A stretch of 64,000 bases of DNA from Monarcha castaneiventris obscurior (Eukaryota > Chordata > Aves > Passeriformes > Monarchidae). The notes beneath the pieces are model-generated. The model ran no database searches. It was not told the DNA's origin and saw nothing but the letters and a program-made list of their open reading frames with translations. The stretch covers positions 23,267,001 through 23,331,000 of the forward strand of contig JAMPIT010000379.1 in NCBI GenBank assembly GCA_026261815.1. Direction: 5' to 3'. The translations under genes were made by a program, and so were the position numbers. The first letter of the stretch is position 1. The number at the start of each line of letters is the position of its first letter. Positions 1 to 24,412 of this stretch are shown here, piece by piece.

Positions 1-2429
1 CCCCTCACCACCTACCATTTCTCACATTAAATGGAGAATATTTGTGCTCTTAAGCAATCAAGTTTCTAAAGCACAGTGAAAATTTGTTATTAGAATAGTT
101 CATCGCCACAGGTCTTTCCCTCCTTCCTCCCATTCACCCACCCACTGACTTTAAGGGAAACAGTTGTAACTCACTGGGAACAGGGGGAAATACCTCATAT
201 TCAGCAAAGAGAGCTCACACACATGCACAAACACCACTTGGTACACAGATTTGTATCCCAGGTGATCTTACCCTGTTATTGGGACAAACTAAACCATTAC
301 AATTTACAGAAAAGATAGCAGAAAATTCTTTCAGAAGTTAAGAGGTCTAAAAGTCAAAGCATGCTAGAATTCTCTAGAAGAGAAAATGCTGACCTGCTTC
401 TGGGTGAGGCTACCCAGCTGCCCTGCCCTGGAAAGAAACAGAAGTTGTCAAAGTATTTGGAAATTACAAAACCAAGGCACTTGGTGTATTCGAAGTTCTG
501 GCAGTGTTACGGTTAATTTAACTCCTCAAACTGTGTCTGCTGTGCTCAGGCAATTATTTTTTCCCCTTCAGCTTGAACAACTTGAAGCTCTCTAAATTCC
601 TCCTCCTGCAGAGGAGGGATGGGAAGCAATGCACTGCAGTCACCAATGCCAAACGGCGCTGGTCTGGAGATTGTATAATAAATAAGACTTGTCACACTGA
701 CTGCATGATCTAAGTTTTACATCCTCTTCACCAAAGCCAGTCTTAATTACCTTGACTGACATAAGCTTATGCGTGCTACATCTTGGAAACACTGTCTCCC
801 AAAAAGGATGAAACCCAATATAAAAGTCTCAGGATCAGGCAGAACAAACACTACCGCTATCTTGCTAGTTACGTTTGTTCTACAATGAAGCAAAACCCCC
901 AGTATATTAAGCCTATTCTGCTAATTTCTTTAGCAACGCATCTGAAGTTCTAAATAATTAGAAGTTAGAGGACTTTCCACTCTCACAACCGCAAATGTGG
1001 CCTTGCTAATTTCCCAAATGAATCAAGAATCCAGAGCCAACCACCTACACATTAGTCACTTGGCCAGGAAGGACTTAACTTACCCTAATGAACTTAGGAC
1101 TTCATTATAACATTATTTAAGGTTTAGCAATACACCAGGATGATCTATTGTAGCAGGAAGGGGACAGGATTGACACCGCAGATTCAGCTTCTTGCTACTT
1201 ATCACTAATACATTAATATAAATTAAAAATCAATACAGCAGGGTAGCAGAAGACAAATGCTAATGTCCATGAGGAGAGCATTTGTTAGATTCATCACCGC
1301 TGTGCTGCCAGGCATATCACTAATTCTCCAGGACTGAAGAGGACAGAGACAAGCTGCTTTGCACAGCAGAGCCAGAATTTGCATCAGCTCCCCGTCTGCA
1401 ATTGATTCCCTCATGCCCAAACCATCATCTTACGCAGACAGGACTAGTACAAACTTTGAATTATTGGGAGGAAGCCTGTCACAGAGCTACCCAAGTTCTT
1501 TACTTCTGTCATTAAGAATGACCACAGCGTGAATGGGAACACTTTTATATTTCATCTTACACACCATATCCTTGATTATTTGCAAGACAACCAATGACTC
1601 CCATTTATCTGAGTCAGTCAAAATCCAAATTGTATCAGCCTCAGGTGGAAAGCTGAAAATGAATGCAAAGGATCTGCTATGGGACAAAAGCCACACACCA
1701 TCTAACAGCAGCTTCTCCATTCGTCAAACTTGACCTCAGCAATGCTTGCTCAAGTTATTGTGCAAAAATCAGTAGGAAAATAGCAATATAAAGCTCTTGG
1801 ACAAAAAAAAAGGTTTTTGTCACAGATGCTTAGTCTAAATTTTGACAAATTTACTGCATGGTTGCACTTACCACAAGGAGGAAGGAAAACTGGTGCCATG
1901 CAACTGAGATTTTTTCTATATGACCTACCCTTTATGTATACATAGACAAAATGCAGAAATGTCACCATCATGACAACTCAGAAAATATTCTTGAAGGTGA
2001 CTTGCCACATTGTTTAAACTAGATTCATACCTTTGTGGGTTTTAACCACATTAGGCAGGGAGCCTATCTTTTAAAAATAAAAATCACATCACTTTTAGTA
2101 CTGGTATGTTCAGAAATATCAATCCTCTTGTAGTATAGTAGCATGTTTCTCATAAGCACATGCATGCTTATTCTTCTATCAAAAAGGCAGCTGCAAATAC
2201 CGAATCTTTAATGAATTTAATAGAACTAAGCATGTATTTAATTAAAGAACAGTAAAAACCAAGTCTGTTTCCCTTGTCAGTAACTCCCCACCAATGGAAT
2301 TCATCCTTAAAGTCTAACTTGTTTCTCCTTCAATGCAAACAATTATCTTTGTATGCATAAAGATGAGACTCCACTGCACCTTCTTTCCAACTACATCGTA
2401 GCAACTTAAACATTTAATACATATTCCTT
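1..2429. other. Left flank with no gene recognised
   Basis: AT-rich, single-copy-looking sequence beyond the likely TMEM64 3' end. Only short chance-length open frames occur. The longest protein-like one (minus strand, 1487-1720, 77 codons) matches nothing I recognise and lacks clear splice or start context. No repeat family was identified. Confidence 0.5.
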
Positions 2430-2447
2430 TAAAGAAATTTGAGTGAA

Positions 2448-2453
2448 TTTATT
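2448..2453 (-). terminator. TMEM64: Candidate poly(A) signal of TMEM64
   Basis: AATAAA on the minus strand, about 2.4 kb past the TMEM64 stop, in an AT-rich setting. Its use is inferred. Confidence 0.4.
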
Positions 2454-2960
2454 GTATAAAATTATGATTGGCATGGTACAGAAAAGTTCCTTTTAATGCA
2501 CATTTCCCACATTTCCCATTAACTTGTACACAAATATTACAAGTATCAAGCAAAATGCAAAAGTCTTAAGAACTAATTCCATACTACAAAAGTGTTCACA
2601 TAGTGAAGTTACTCTGGTTACAAAATGTCATGGAAATAAAAGCACTTCAAAATACGTATTTGGGAAATGTTTCAAATAATCAACGCAACCTTAAGTTAGT
2701 TAAAAAATGCAAAGAAAGAGACACTCTCATCAAAACAGTATTGTTCATTTGGCAAGATGGAGCAAAGTTCAGATCAGTTCACCGAAGGACTGTTCTTTCC
2801 AAGAAACAAAAAAAAATAAAAAAAACCTTTAGTTAAGAAAGGACTCAATTATACTGTGATGACAAATAACGCCATCAAAAAGTTATCAGGCTCTCTTGTT
2901 TTCACACAGGAGCTGTCAGAGGCAGAGATGTGTAAATGAACACTTCCAGGTATATACAGA

Positions 2961-3110
2961 TTGCCTTTTCAAAAACCAACCAACCAATCAAAACTAAACC
3001 CAAAACCAAATGAAACCAAAACCAACCAACCAAAAAAAACCAAACGAACTCCCCCCACAAAACCCCCAAAAACAAAACAAAAAAAAAAAACCAAAGCCCC
3101 AAAACAACAG
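2961..3110. repeat. C/A-rich low-complexity tract
   Basis: About 140 bp made almost wholly of A and C on the plus strand (ccaa, ccaaa, ccccaaaa units), so the minus strand, the TMEM64 sense strand, is G/T-rich. The open frame across it (Lys/Pro/Thr/Asn-rich) is an artefact of composition. Confidence 0.8.
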
Positions 3111-4864
3111 AAAGCAGACAATCTGAACTTTGTTGTTTCCATTGAATTAGTTCAGTTCTTTAGGTCGCAGGACCCAAGAACACCAATCTGCAAAGGACAG
3201 GTATTTAAGGAACAAAATGGAACCCCCCCAAAGGAGCGCGCAGACGTTCGGTTACGCGCACGTCCTCTCAGTAAGGCTGTCAGAGGCTCTCAGATCTCTG
3301 CTCCCAATGGCCTTGAAGACCCACTGTTCTCAAGACGACAAAAATGCCTGGACCCTACAAACAACCTTACAAAAAGGAGGCACAGTCGTCCTGTTAGAAA
3401 ATAACACAAAATTTTGAAGACTGAAAGCATCCTTAAAAACTCACACAAAATAACTACAAAATAAGCAATACATTATTTTTGTATCAGATGACTTGCGTGT
3501 GTTTGAGCCATTGAACATTGGTATGTATATCTACATGAAACTCACACATACAGAACATTGTGTTCAGGCATTATTGTTGTTTTTCTTTTGGACACACACA
3601 AGTTACTGTCAGGTTATCCAGTCTATTCAAATGCAGTGAAAAACAGTCCACAGCAGGCGTAAAAGGAGCAGTATCCAATACAGTGTTGTCTTGCAAAAAT
3701 GGAGTCAGAATTCCTGAGTCTCAGAGACATTGCTCTCCTCTCCATTACTGGATTACTTCTTTTTCCAAGGAGAACCTCTCGTTTTCATTTCTTCACTCTG
3801 ATGAAATTTGTAATAGATTGCGTCTTTTAAAAAATGTAAAACTAGTATAAAAGATGTGCCAACCAAAGTGAGTTTTTAAAGCTTTTTAAAGGGAGAGGGG
3901 ATTCACTTACAAAATAAAGGCCACCTTCTTGTAAAATTAGTACTACTAATATCCCATCATTCTGCTTAGAGCAGAGATTTAGCTCCCCACTCTAGAAGCC
4001 TTACCACATGCGGTCATGTGAGCTGAAAAACTTCATCCTTTTAACAATTAAAAATATCATATATAGGACTTATGTGGAACAGCCCTTTGTTACAATCACC
4101 AAGGTGGCAAAACCAATTAAGTGTCATTCAAATAGTCATAGCAATCTAACCTCTGCATTTTCCCTTGTACTTTGCATATTACACAGTGTAACTTAAAATG
4201 TAATTTAAGAGCACTTCAGTCCCACAATGTAGGATTTACGCTTGTGTGAATATATTTGCATGGCTCTGCAACATTTGTAATGATTTAGAAAAATACATTC
4301 AACCAAAACTTTATATAGGGTTCTATTTTTTTTTTTAAATCAAAATTGAAGAAAAAGCCAAATGGTCCCATCATTAGCTAAATAATACACTCCAAGTTCT
4401 GGAAGCAATTCCAAAGCAAAAGCACATTCAAGAATAACATACATAGAATTGCATACTTTCTCATTCACCTTCATCAGTAATAAAATTCTACTGTATATAA
4501 TTATTCAGCCTTATAAATAATGCAGAAAAATATTTACCTCTGTGCTACTTTTTTGTTTATAGAAGCATTTCTCAGTTTATAGGAGCAAAGAAAAAAAAAA
4601 ACTAAAGTGCAGACTACAGGCCATGACAGGCATAATAAATGACCAAAGGTGCAGCCAAATTTGCATTTACATCTTAAGTTACTTTGCCATCTTCCTTGTC
4701 TTACTAGAAGTCACCCCATGTGCAATTAAAGAGCTGGTCAGTTGGTTTGTGCCACAGTACAACCTGTAATCACCTGTAATTTTTTTAAAATCTATTTCAG
4801 TTGTCCATAGATATTTCTAGGCAATAGCTCAGGTTCACAAAACCTTAGTTATTAACACTTGAAA

Positions 4865-14860
<9,996 letters not shown>

Positions 14861-17800
14861 AAGGCTCGGACCCACTTTGGGATGGCTTGAGCTCCAGTTT
14901 TGAGCCGTCGCTAGAAAGAAATAGCCTGGATATGCAGTGAGGGCTCCATTTAGACGGGTGTTTTCTCGGGAGCCTCGCCGAGGCTCGATAGCTCCGTTGG
15001 TCGCTTTTGCTCTGGCGTTACTAATGGCAAGGTGCAGAAAAGGGTTTGTTTTCTTTACAACGCTTAAACATACAGTGTGATCCCGTGGAGTTATATTCCC
15101 CTGCTGGGGAATTTGCAAGCGTATATAAAACGAGAATGCATGTAAGGTTGTAAAGGTTAAAGGATGATTGGAAACAAACAAACAAATCTCAAAATGAAGA
15201 ACATATCTTTAAGTACTGCAATTGCACACTTGCAAAATACACCATTAGAAAGAATATAATCTGGGCAATCCAACAAATCAGCCTAAGAAAATGACACATG
15301 TCTTTGAGAGCCAACAGCAGAATAGAAAAAAATCCTAGGGGGCTCTGTACAGCAGGAAAATTGCAGATAAATGTCTCCAGCATAATCTGCTTTATTGGTG
15401 TTACCTCTATCTGAATGTGAGCATTTGATTTTGTACGTGCTCTTTGCTTACAATGCAAACACAGGCAGGGCATACATCCAGAATTATAATAATAACAATG
15501 TCAAGAAAGCCCTGCATTGTAAAGGATGATGGGCAGGCTTGTACATTCAATAAGGCATTTCAGCAAACTGGGGAAGCTGGACATTCAGTAGAAGAACAAG
15601 AAGACAAAATGTTAATTTCTGGTTTTATACTAAGAGCACATATGTCTTTGATGTGGTTTCAGCTTGTGTATATTTTTGTTCAATGCAGTTACTTTCATAA
15701 ACAGGAAAAAGCCTGGGTGGAAATGTCTAACAGAGTTGCATGCTTTACACTGCCTGTCCATTGCTGTATTTAAAGTGCAGAGCCTTGTACTCTGAGCTGG
15801 AATGAATCTCCGGCTGTCACCCTAAACGTGACAGGGTTCTGTATTTATAATCACAGAAAACTTACTTGAAAAGTGACCACAAAAGAGTATGAAGAACACA
15901 ATGGTCTGTCTAAGTGACAGTTTTGATATTACACTCTAACCTATTAAAAAACTGTAACTAGTTAGTGGAGATGGTTTTCCAGTCCCTAGGAATATGCAGG
16001 CTGAAACTCCTTGACCTTATCCATCATCCGGGATCCCTAAAATAGCTAATATGGCTAAAATAGCTAATCCTGGCATTCTTCTGTCCCCTGGAGCAATAGC
16101 TCAGGAAGGAAAGACAACAAACACTCAGATTTTGAGTGACACAAAGCGTGGTCATGGAGCATCTTTGGATAAATATCCAAGCAAGGCCACAGGAATTCAG
16201 CAGGACTTGGGTGGAGCTGGTAGCCGCTCCCACACGCACAGCGGATGCAGCTAGAGAGACGAGAGGCAGTGTCAGCTGGCTCCTGTGAGCCTTCCCAGCA
16301 CGATCTTACCATCTGAAGGGATAAAAAGCAACCTCACACACCCTTGAAAACGTGCCAGATTGGCACATTGCTAGCAAAATGCTGGACAAAATGATCCGCC
16401 TTTCAGACTTACTACTCAGTGAATCATAGGATATTCCTGTACCATGGATGATGCAGTTGCAATGATATAAGCAAGGCAAGATCTGTAAGGAAAAGCAGTA
16501 TTCTTTCCAATCACTACACTTAAAAAGCTAGGCAAGCTCTTGAGCACACAAGAGCTGGACACCTGGGCAAACACTTTGTGCTCCAAAAAAGATAGCATTT
16601 TTGTTTGTTTTTTCTTTTTCCCCAGGTAGATTAGTTGATTTAGTGAATAATTTGCAGCAAATGCTGTCTAACCTGTTCTTTTAAAAAGCACAACTGGCCT
16701 CATTAGTTTTGGAAATTATTTGAAGTAATAGGAATAAAAGTTACAGGTTTAGTTCATATGGGTTTAAATTACTGCATTACATCAACTAGTACTGCTCGTA
16801 TAATTTCTTAGACTGATCTAATTACTTAGATTCTCATTAACTCATCTATCATGTGAGCTGATTCCTTACTTTTCTTTATATTTAATTCTGGTATTTCTCA
16901 GTGAATACATGTAAAACCTGAGAGGCACAGGGTAACAGTTGGAGTACTGTTCTGCTTCAAGAAGAGGTGTTTCTGTTGAAAGATGCTCTCACAGTTACAT
17001 AGATGGTAGTGGATATTGAAGAATTTTTGACAGACAGGTGTTTTTTCCAAGCTTGCAATGTAGGCCAAGGATATTTCCTTGTCCTGGCACAAGCAACTGA
17101 GAAATGCCATTTTGTGTTTTGAAACTGTGATTCTTCTGTCTCAGTTTTTATTTGAAAGACTATTAGCATGCAAACACACCCAACTAAGCATGTGAGTCAT
17201 CTTCCTGAAATGAAAGACATGACTCATGTACCAGGTCCATGGAACTGGTCCACACTGAATAGGGACCCTGAAGATGGGAAGTAGGGTACATTAAGCCACA
17301 AATCAGGAACTAAAATAATTCTGAAGCTCTTGAAAACTTGCCATAGTTATTTCTGAATTGTTCCTTAGGAGGGAGAAGCAGGACTTTTTTGAGAAAATTA
17401 TATTAAGAACCATAATGCCAATGTACTTCTAAACATCTGTTAGTTCTTCCAGCATTATGGTGAAGATTCCTTGGTGGGAAGTGCAGTATTGACTTATTTT
17501 TGTCAGGAGTCACCATTCTTAGGCCACAGCTGGCTCACTGGAAGTGCCTCCATCTGGCCTGCAGTCTTCCTTGCCACAGATTCCTTTACATCCACTTGAA
17601 GGAAGGGGGATGTAAACTGCTCATGCAGGGAACACACTTTTTGCTGTTACACAGAGTATGAGCTGCAAAGATGTGGGGGAAGGTATTAGCAAGGAGCAAG
17701 TCATGATCAGAGAAATTATTCAACCAAGTTAGTTCTGCAAGCCATAGTATTTCAAATACGTGTGCATTCACAGTTTTGTCAAAATGTGCTGAAGGAAAAC

Positions 17801-20800
17801 AAGCTATCATGTAGCATTATATGACATTTCTTGAATTCTCTGTGAAAGGTGATAGGTCTGAAGTTACTGCATCAGGAACAGGAGGTGTAAGAGGACAAAT
17901 GGCAGTATTAGCAACTTGGGATCTTCCAATGTTTTAATATTTTTGACCAATATCTATCAAGATGTAACAAATTTTGTGTCACTTTCACCAGGAGCTACCT
18001 AGTTCAGAAAAGGTCTTTAAATAAAAGATACAAATATAAAAAATGAAATACCCATAAACCTCATTTAATATATCCCTGAAAAAGTTTTTAAGTCTTGGTG
18101 TGAGAATCCAGATTGTATTATTTTGCAGCTTGATTTATTAGGTGTCTACAGAAACTTTATTACTTGATGTATAATCCCAGCCTCCCAGATAAGTGTCATA
18201 ATATCCTGTTAAAAACACTGAAGGATTTGATATGCTATCATAAACTCATATAATTCAGAAAATGAATGTGTTTATTTCCATACATACTTTTACTTGAGAA
18301 ATATAGTTTATGCAACCATTTTACAAGAAACATTCAAACCAATTTGATTACAACTCTATGAATAAAATAGGCATGAATAAAAATTAAATACAGTAAGCAA
18401 TGTGCTGAAATATTTACATGGAAGAGAAAAATTCTGAGACATCACTCTGGTATTACTTATTATGTAAATAGTGACACATCTAAAACAAGTCCATTTCAGT
18501 AGAACTGAAGATTTTTGATATTCCTTAGAATGTCCTGGCCCAGAAAGAGGAAATGAGAAACCTTAAACGTCCTTACACGTAAGGCAAAAGCACAGCTGTA
18601 TACTTGGTATATATATAGCTGCCTTCACCTGTTACAGTAATGGAAAACTTAAGCTAATTAATCTTAAAGACTCACACGGAATTCTTCCTTGGAAAAGGAT
18701 ATCCTTAGGTTGGCAGAAGAAACTTTTGCCAGTTTTTCATTCCCTGAAATTACTGCTTTGTTGCCAAAAATATGCATTACTCAGGGGCTATTGGTGTAAT
18801 GCAGAACAGCCTAAAGTTTGGAAGTTACAGAATTTCTCCTGAGGACTAGACTAACATTGGCAGCCCTAGGAAATGGCAAGCTATGGAAAAAAACTCAAAT
18901 ATTAAATTAATTGTATCCTCCTGAATTGCACAGTGCAATCATTAGATGCACCTCAAAATGCTAGCTGAGTAATTACTTTCTTGTACCAGGACCACAAACT
19001 AGGAATCTACATTTTCATGCAACAGAATACTTGAGGCAATTCTTGGGAGCACTAAGATCTAGAAAGTGCATTTTCAAAATGAATTTTGAGTATCATGAAA
19101 TAAAATACAGTGAGAAATGCATATCTGAGGAACAGGAAACTCTCTTGGTGAAGTCATTTATTGAGGCTGTTTACACCCAGATTCTCCTCCACTTTGAAGT
19201 GACTAAAAGAAGAATTGTAGCTAAATATATTCCATGCTCAGAGCACTTTTAATGAGAGGGGTGTAAGTTAATGGAATGCTAGCATATCCTTAATGTCATG
19301 TTTTCATCAGTTCCCACAACTGTGTCTTCTTAGCAATGTAGTTTGATATTCTTCAACAAGTTACCATAATCTCTTTGATACATCTGCAACCGCATATGTA
19401 AAAGCTATATCTATCTTTCGTATATTTACTTTTAAAGTATATTACAGTATGTTGCAAAGCAGAGAAAAGTAGCCTGCATTTTCACTTTTTTCATGGCAAG
19501 GGTACAATCCTAGCAGGTTATGGATTGGAGGTCAATTTCTCCTAATATATTTGGTTCAATGATTTTGTTAAAGTATTTAGCATGAAAGGTTAACCCAAGA
19601 TCCAAAGAGTCTGTTTTAACAGCACAGTAACATTTACTGAGTTTTACTATTAAGCTTTATTAAGCAGCTTTAAGGTTAGCTTCAAGTCAGCACTGAAGCA
19701 GACAATGGAATTCGTGGATTGGATAAACAAACATGTATTTAAGTTTGAGGGTATAAAGCAGGCCATCAGTTACAGCAGTGTTAGATCAGAAAAAAAAAGC
19801 TTGCGGATTTATTTCTTCATGTTTTCTTGGTTTATAATTGGTTTTTACTCATCAAAGTTTAGCAGTACTTCTTCATCTTTGTTATTATTTCTTTATTTGA
19901 GAAACCACAATATGGTAACTGCTGGCAGGCATTGAACATATCAGGGGTTTATGCCTCTGTAGAAGCATGAGGATTGAAAAAAATCTCAGCTTCCAGAATC
20001 AAAGGCAGAGCTCATCTGAGTGTTACCCTATATCAGGCGCTGTTTATATCCGTCTGCATGTTTATAATCCTTGTTGTAGCATATCTACTAAATTATTTAT
20101 TTTTTGTAGTTTCCAGCTAGACTAACCGATGAGTTACAAACCTCCTCTGAGAGAACATTCACATTTTACATTAAACACTGGTGCAAACATGATTTTAAGC
20201 CTAATTTGCCTCCCATGACTCCTATGACCCTAGCCCCAGGTAAAAGAGCATTTTAACTAGAAGCCCCAAAAATCAGAGTTCAGCCTGGCTCTTCTCTACT
20301 GTGTGGTTTAAAGGAGAGGTAGATTGACTGGGCTTGTTAAAGTCTCTTCTTAATGGTCTCACCTGCTATGTGCTAAGACTGCAAAGTGGAAGCTCCACTT
20401 CTTGCCTGCTTTTTCTAGGCTCTGGTGTCTGCACCCCTACTCCAGCAGCTGGGACTGGGGACACAATGTAGTTGCAAGAACAGCAATCCATTAAATTTGC
20501 AGCAAAGATTTTGCCAAAGGCTTGGAGTGTCCTGTCTTTCTTTTGAAGAATTCAGTAGTCCTCAGCAGGCTTAGTGGGCACTCAGGAACTTGTAAGAGGT
20601 GCTCAATATCAAGCATCTTGGGAGAGAGACATAGAATACAAATAAATGAATGATCAGACGATATAGAGAGGACTGACAGGACTTAAAGACATGTTGATAG
20701 GAAACCACATTAAAAAGGGCTGTGTGTTGTTTTTGGTCCTGTTCCCCCTCTCCTCCAGTCACAAGAGATGCTGTAAACATAAAAATGCCTCTAGTGCTAC

Positions 20801-23800
20801 TCGAGTGGAGTTATATAGAAGAAAGAATGAGAAACAGGGTAGAGGGACTGGGTCTGTGCATGGAAGAGCCTGCTCCCTCTGGCCTCAAACTCACTCCATC
20901 CAGGGCAAGCTCCATGCACCCTTTCCTGCACCTGAGGGCAGATTTTCCGTAACAGGAAGAAGGAACCAGTGATGCTGGAAGGGACAACCTCACACACAGT
21001 AATTAGTGTGTTTGCTAAATACTAAGCCTGTGCAGAGAGCAGATCTCTATTAAAGGGCACACAGCTTGGGCAAGTAGGAGTCCAAGTGCATGGCATTTGG
21101 ACTTTTGAAAACAAATATTTCCAAATGGTGCCTCTTACCAGGTTCAACAGAGACAAAATAGCTGTGTTTAAAAATATTAAGATATGTTGAAGCTGTTTAT
21201 TGACTTTGAGACTGATTTAAAATGCTCATATATTGATACCCAAAAGCATGTGTTTAAACTGGAGTTATTTAGTAAACCTGGTTCAAATGATACCTTAGAT
21301 AAAATCAGAAAGAGGTTTCCAAACCTGATCTTTCAAAGACTTAGAAGCACACAGGTTTTAGTCATGTAAGTAGAAACATTGATCTGCCCTCTTTAACTGT
21401 ACTGTGGTCAAAATTGTTCTCTCTACCGCAATAAACCCCAAAGGAATATGGTAAACAGTTGCATACGGCATTATCCAACACACGGAAAAGGTAGATGTGT
21501 CATGGATAGACATTTTCAGGCAAAGACATCCATAAAACCTGAAAGCATACCGAGATTTCCATGGATATGCTCTACGGCTTATCTCTTCTTCAGTTCTTTA
21601 CCTGGATTTAGAGTTTGTTTCTGAAGGTATTTGTTTGGAGGTTTGAGCCATCTATACCATTGCTTCTTAGTTTTTATTATAAGAGTTTCAGTTTTACCAG
21701 TTTTCACTGGGCACAATATTTTTTTCAACTGTCTGGCTCTTGTGTACTTTGCATTCTCAAAACACTGTATAAGCATTTTGTGTTGGATATATTGCCTCCA
21801 TCTGTCCCTTGAAGCACTTAAAATTGCCTTTATAAAAGATGTATACATTAAATCAAGCATATAGTCCCTTTGAATGAGTCTGCTCTAAAGTGCTTTCCAA
21901 GTCATCAGGCAAAACAGGCAGTCTGCAAACCTAGGTGTCACCTTAGAAAATAAACACATCGGCAGCATATCAAAGATAGCCCAGGAAGATGTTCTCAGCC
22001 TCAAAATGGAGTCTTTCCCCATTATTGCTCCCAAAATAACAGAAATTATGTGAACCATTGTGTTGTGCCGCTTGTTCCCCGATGTGCAGCACCAATTCAC
22101 ACACCAAGGTGAAGTATTTCAATTTTTTATTCTAGTTTGTGCAAAGTAGGGAGATAACCCACAAAAGACTGGCTCCCTGGCCATCAAGACTATGCATTTT
22201 AATGAACAAAGGCATCAGCACTCACTGGTTACAGATTATGTAACTTTTTTTACTAATTTGTGCTCAAATTCCTATAAGTTGTAGCTCTTGCTCCTCATGC
22301 TGATAGTCTGCATGTGCAGTTCTTCCCTCTGAAGAGTCTGAGTCCAGGGTCTGCTTTAAGCAGGTGATCAGTGAGTCAATGCTCACAATCTTCCACAACC
22401 AGAATTGCCTTTCCCCCAGTTACTGCTCAGTTCTGCTGACCTCACTCCTGGTGGCTCTCATCCAGACAGCCCATTCGTCTTGGGGTTGTCTTCCTTTTTT
22501 CTTAAAACAAAAGATTAGCCAAGCATACAACGTTCACAATGCAATAGCTTAATCATAACTGTCTAGCTAGAGCTACTGAGTAACAACTAAAAAACAAATT
22601 GCAAAGTTTGTTTCAAATCTGGAGTGACTCAAATCCTCGGGGCTTGATATCATTTGTAAAAGTCCTGATTTAAGCAGAGTATTTCTTCTTCATTGGAAGA
22701 GCACTTTAGAATCTTTGTACAGCATTGAACCAGATATCTTTATAAAACCTTTGAACAGGGTTTGCTTTCTTCACACTTCTTGTGATCAGAAGTAAAGCAA
22801 AAGGGTTTAATACAGGGAACTAGTACCAAACCTGGGATTTAAATCAGTTATTTGTTCCTATTATAAAAATTTCTATTTTTGTGAGTCCTTTTTTTCTCTT
22901 CAAAGACATAAAGAGGATTTTTAAAGTAAGTTTGTGCAACAGGAAGAGATCCCAAAATTTCTTCATGTTTTTCACAGTTTTATTAACATATTCTGAAATC
23001 ACTCTTTCAGTGTTGTTTGTATTCCTTCATGAAACATTTTTGAATATATAGACACTGTATACTGCCCCATGTTTAGGAAACTGTTAGCTTTGTCATCTGT
23101 GTGGTCCCAGTGATAACACTTAACATCATCCTTGATTCTCTGTTTCCAGTCAGTAACAGTGGGAGGTTCACCCCCATTTCCCTTCCTCCTCTGTCTCCTT
23201 CCTGGCATTCTGCCTATGGCCATGGGATAGCAGGCGTATATTATCAAGCAGTTACACCAGTTGCTTCAGGCATGCAGATGTCTTCAAATTAACTTCATGC
23301 CCCTCAGCAGCTGTTGCTGCTTTATCACTTTACTGTCAGATGGGCAGCAGGCACCAGTCCTAATCCAGGACCAGCTGAGATGCCATTCCATCCTTACAGC
23401 AGCACCACTGTAAATATTCCTTACTGGAAACTGGATAATCTAATCAGCTACTTTTTTTATCAACAAAATTGAGTTTAATTCTTCTCTATGTGTGTTATTA
23501 ATATTTGTCAAATAAGACAGGAATCATTGAATAACAAAGGAAATATTGAAGAGCTATTATGTAGATATGTATGCACAATTTTTAATGAGTTTTGAATGAA
23601 ACTCCACGCTACTCCAGCAAAAATTTGCCTGAATGTGAAGTATTCTTAATTTTCTTCTTTATGCATCAAGACTTTCCAGATTAGTCTCACATCTAAAAAG
23701 ACATAAAAAAAATTTGAAAAGTTTTGCTATGAAATACATACATTTTAAAGTGTAAATTGTACCTCACCCCCTCTACGGTGCACAAAAATTTCTATAAAGT

Positions 23801-24407
23801 AATTATTTGACAAGGAAATAAAAAGGAGAAAATCATTTGGAGTCGGCTGTGTGTGATACTTAATAACTTGAGCAAATAGTTACAGTGTGTGATGCTGATG
23901 TTATCCTTCAGTACAAAGAGCTACCAAGTACCCCCAATATATGTCCTTTGATGATGGTCTCAAACACTCTGTGTGCTCTGTAGGAGTTAATATGGCTGGA
24001 GTAAGACTCTGGCATGACCATGGCACCTCTATTATGAGCCTTTCCATTCCACAATGACTTATTGCAATCATGAGAAAAAGGCTATGGTGCCTTCTTTCTT
24101 GACCTGTGAAGTTACAGACTTTTTCTGTATCACATACCTTGATCTGAGGTGCCAAAAGAGAACTGCTGGATTCCTGGAGAAGCTTTTATGTCCCCACAAA
24201 ATCAGATGTTAGGAATTTCTTTCTAGATCTCCTTCAAGGATAGACATGCACACCAGTAATGACAGAGACATAAATTACCTCTCGTCTGAATCCGTGGACA
24301 AACTGCACCAGCTGTCCCTCAGGACCTGTACTGCCTGGAGGAGGACTGACATCAAATGTGCAGAGATCCCAAACTGTGAAGACTCAATTCAATACAGGTA
24401 ATTGTAG
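14861..24407. other. Intergenic, no gene recognised
   Basis: AT-rich sequence between the TMEM64 CpG island and the first LTR. No exon with convincing splice sites and similarity was seen, and the open frames are short. A small tandem pair (about 14 bp, ctaaaatagctaat) occurs at 16036-16069. Enhancers or non-coding RNAs cannot be excluded by reading alone. Confidence 0.5.
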
Positions 24408-24412
24408 GTAAT
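24408..24412. repeat. 5' target site duplication (GTAAT)
   Basis: Matches 25102-25106 exactly and lies directly against the LTR ends. Confidence 0.85.

Larger units (their letters stand above)
2430..4864 (-). other. TMEM64: Probable TMEM64 3' UTR
   Basis: No coding exon is visible downstream of the TMEM64 stop. The first canonical minus-strand AATAAA I found lies at 2448-2453 (forward tttatt), which predicts cleavage near 2430 and a 3' UTR of about 2.4 kb. TMEM64 has a long 3' UTR in mammals by recall. The stretch contains a C/A-rich low-complexity tract (2965-3110) and a small CpG cluster (3236-3263). The true end is inferred, and alternative poly(A) sites are possible. Confidence 0.5.

Noticed and set aside
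1487..1720. Minus-strand 77-codon open frame with a protein-like composition
   Set aside because: I recognise no family, there is no convincing start or splice context, and this length is expected by chance.
2961..3404. 147-codon Lys/Pro/Thr-rich open frame
   Set aside because: Created by the C/A low-complexity tract and antisense to the likely TMEM64 3' UTR.
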